Below the pieces are notes generated by a model that made no database searches, was not told where the DNA came from, and worked only from the letters and a program-made list of their open reading frames with translations. Positions 62,051-64,000 of a stretch of 64,000 nucleotides of DNA are shown here, piece after piece (positions within the stretch are counted from its first letter, which is position 1; every line of letters begins with the position of its first letter). Position numbers and translations under genes: made by a program. The stretch is from Isoetes taiwanensis (Eukaryota; Streptophyta; Lycopodiopsida; Isoetales; Isoetaceae), in NCBI GenBank assembly GCA_021234155.1, contig JAJEKV010000067.1:1589659-1653658 (forward strand), written 5' to 3'.

Positions 62051-63276
62051 GCTTTTTGTAGATCCTTTTTTGCATTGGGAGCATGGTATGGTATTTTTTA
62101 GTCTCCTTGCAACTTATGATAGTTGGCCGCTTACCCGTGTTCTCTCTCTCTCTCTAGCGCCTACATTCTCTCTCTAGGATTTTTAGGCACATTCTCTCTC
62201 CATACTCTCAGCTCCCTCTTCACTCTTTCGCTTAGTTGCTAGTTTACTACCCTTTTCCAGCATACTACTATCAGTTCCTTTGCGTTTTTAGTTCTATTGG
62301 CCACCTTCTCTCTCTATAGAGCCTCCTGACCACTTTCTCTCATACAGCCACCTACTCCTCAGTAAGCACTTCCCGTAAAGACACACTACTATCAAGGCTC
62401 CGCATCCTTCCTTTGCCCCTTGCCCTCCCCCGGCCCCTTTTTAACCCTCGTCACTCCCTATATCCCTACCTCACCCTTCCTTTTCTTTGCCTCCATTTGC
62501 CCCTTGTTTCACCCTTCATTTTTTTCGTTGTAGATATTGTTCTTTTCTCGAGCTATTTTTTGTAGATCTTGTTCTTGTTGTATAACAAAAATATCTGGTG
62601 GTGATTCAATGACAAGTTACTGCTATTCAGTGGGGTTATTGGAATTGCATCTCCAGGAGGTGATGGATATATGCACTTAGCTATGTCCCCAGACACTAAC
62701 TTAAATATGTATCTTTGTACAATTTATCAACATGCTTATTACTGCCAAGGTTTTTTCCCCATCAGTCCTTACCGTAGATTTTCTAAACTCAAAAATAAGG
62801 TTTAATGTGCATCCATGCAATATGTCAAGTAGTTACCATATACAAAAGTTACGGATTACAGGCAAAGAGTCATGTCTAAAATAAGAGCCCCATCCAATGA
62901 ATGCATACCTACTTTTGTAGCTGTTCTTTTCATCGTCAACTCGCCTACATATTCTTTGCATCTTGTTCCTGTATGTTTCTTGTTGCATTTGTTTATGATG
63001 GTCCAATCTCGATGGCAATAAAATAACAAAGGGACGTATTTGGAGACAGAAAAGTAGAGCAATATTAGCATTTTGAAAAATCAGCGCACCTCCATTTCAA
63101 CATATGATTAATTGATTAAAAGCAGGAGATATTTTTGGGAATCTATTTCCGGAACAAAAATTTGTGGGTCAAAATGTCTCTTATAAAGATACTATTGAGT
63201 AAAAGCATATTAGGATGTCCCTTGAAAAGCAATACCAGTAACTACAAAGCACCCCAAAATTATACAAGCCGCACTT

Positions 63277-63584
63277 ATTGTAGAACTTATGTAATATCTC
63301 AAAAATTATTAGGTTTAAAAATTAGTGCATCCTTTTTAGTCTCTAGTAGGTTTTCTTTTTTCCTTCAAAATTAGATACAACGTGTCCTAGACTTTTATTT
63401 TGAAAATTTTGAGTTGATTCCGATCCTTTTTCCCCTTTTCATCAAAATCAACTAAGCAATTCAAAATAAAAGTCTAGGACTTAAGATCCAATGTACGTGA
63501 AAAACAATTTTATTAGAAACTAAAAAAATGTAATAATTCTTAAACTTCATAGTATTGAGGTATTACATAAGTTCTGTTGTACCC
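63277..63584. mobile_element. ~308-bp hairpin-forming MITE-like element
   Basis: Left arm contains GAACTTATGTAATATCTCA and GTCCTAGACTTTTATTTTGA; the right arm has their inverse (TCAAAATAAAAGTCTAGGAC, TGAGGTATTACATAAGTTC). The arms (63277-63430 and 63440-63584) pair with mismatches across almost the whole length, leaving a tiny loop. Such elements are typical nonautonomous foldback transposons and possible small-RNA precursors. 63590-64000 holds nothing recognised. Confidence 0.75.
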
Positions 63585-64000
63585 GGTGATGACAACTTTT
63601 TTGGGTACTTTTCTAAATACTAATTTCAAAATTTTAAGTGACACTCTAACATCGTGCTATTACCGTCTTGTATCATTTTACAGATGTAAAAAAGCCTTTC
63701 TTCTAATAGATGGTAGGAATAGAATAGAATGATGGTGCAGGATGTATACTATACGAAATAACGAATCAACGAATCAACCCATATTCATCAATCCAGACTA
63801 AGTAAAGTTCATGTAACTAAATAGCAGAACAAGACCATTACTTAGGACCCAAAACTACCGAAGGGCTTTTATGAAAGACTTGGGGCAAAGAAAAGATATG
63901 AACATCAGATCAGAGTCCTGTGGAGAGGATGGAAGCCGATTCAGATAAAGAAAGCAACAAGATATTTGGCACAAAGCTAGCCAGACTCAAAAAGCTTTTA

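Overview
The window is nuclear DNA from a land plant. The evidence is an unfused, intron-containing 40S ribosomal protein eS30 gene with a telo-box/site II promoter, an ATL-type RING-H2 ubiquitin ligase, and fragments of plant-typical families (PLS-type PPR, SBP-box, callose synthase, plastid RelA/SpoT homologue). Genes are sparse, GT-AG introns are retained in the fragments, and most of the sequence is decayed repeats, which suits a large repeat-rich genome. The clade cannot be fixed from the sequence alone.

Layout. 1-2.2 kb: promoter and two-exon eS30 gene, then tandem repeats. 2.2-3.7 kb: nested tandem repeats (519, 70 and 98 bp). 3.7-8.9 kb: a PIF/Harbinger DNA transposon with a DDE transposase on + and a convergent trihelix/SANT-like DNA-binding ORF on -, and a 665-bp hAT-type MITE inserted between them. 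8.9-12.3 kb: noncoding DNA with an unusual array of about 26-bp palindromic repeats, a MULE-like terminal repeat and a PPR exon fragment. 12.33-19.5 kb: a tandem duplicate of 5.05-12.33 kb, joined through the 4-bp microhomology TTAT. The junction fuses a PPR reading frame in frame to the 3' half of the transposase.

19.1-27.7 kb: exon fragments of unrelated host genes, all on + and several still with splice sites: PPR, an unidentified exon, RSH (ppGpp synthetase), SBP-box, callose synthase, an Ig-like-looking exon and ARMC8/GID5. This looks like transposon-mediated gene-fragment capture (Pack-MULE or Helitron). MULE-like termini lie at 11.2, 18.4, 25.5 and 34.1 kb on + and at 45.8 kb inverted. 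28-52 kb is mostly decayed repeat sequence, including a second hAT MITE with a perfect target-site duplication at 41.2 kb. 52.55-53.45 kb is an intact RING-H2 gene on -. 53.5-64 kb is intergenic, with two foldback elements and a poly(A) retroposon tail.

The two copies of the 7.3-kb duplication differ almost only at CAG/CTG (CHG-type) triplets and are otherwise close to identical. That pattern points to methylation-linked base-calling errors in the assembly, or a very recent duplication, or both. Frameshifts in this window should therefore be read with caution. Only eS30 and the RING-H2 gene look like intact host genes; the copy-2 transposon ORF1 also reads through once spliced.
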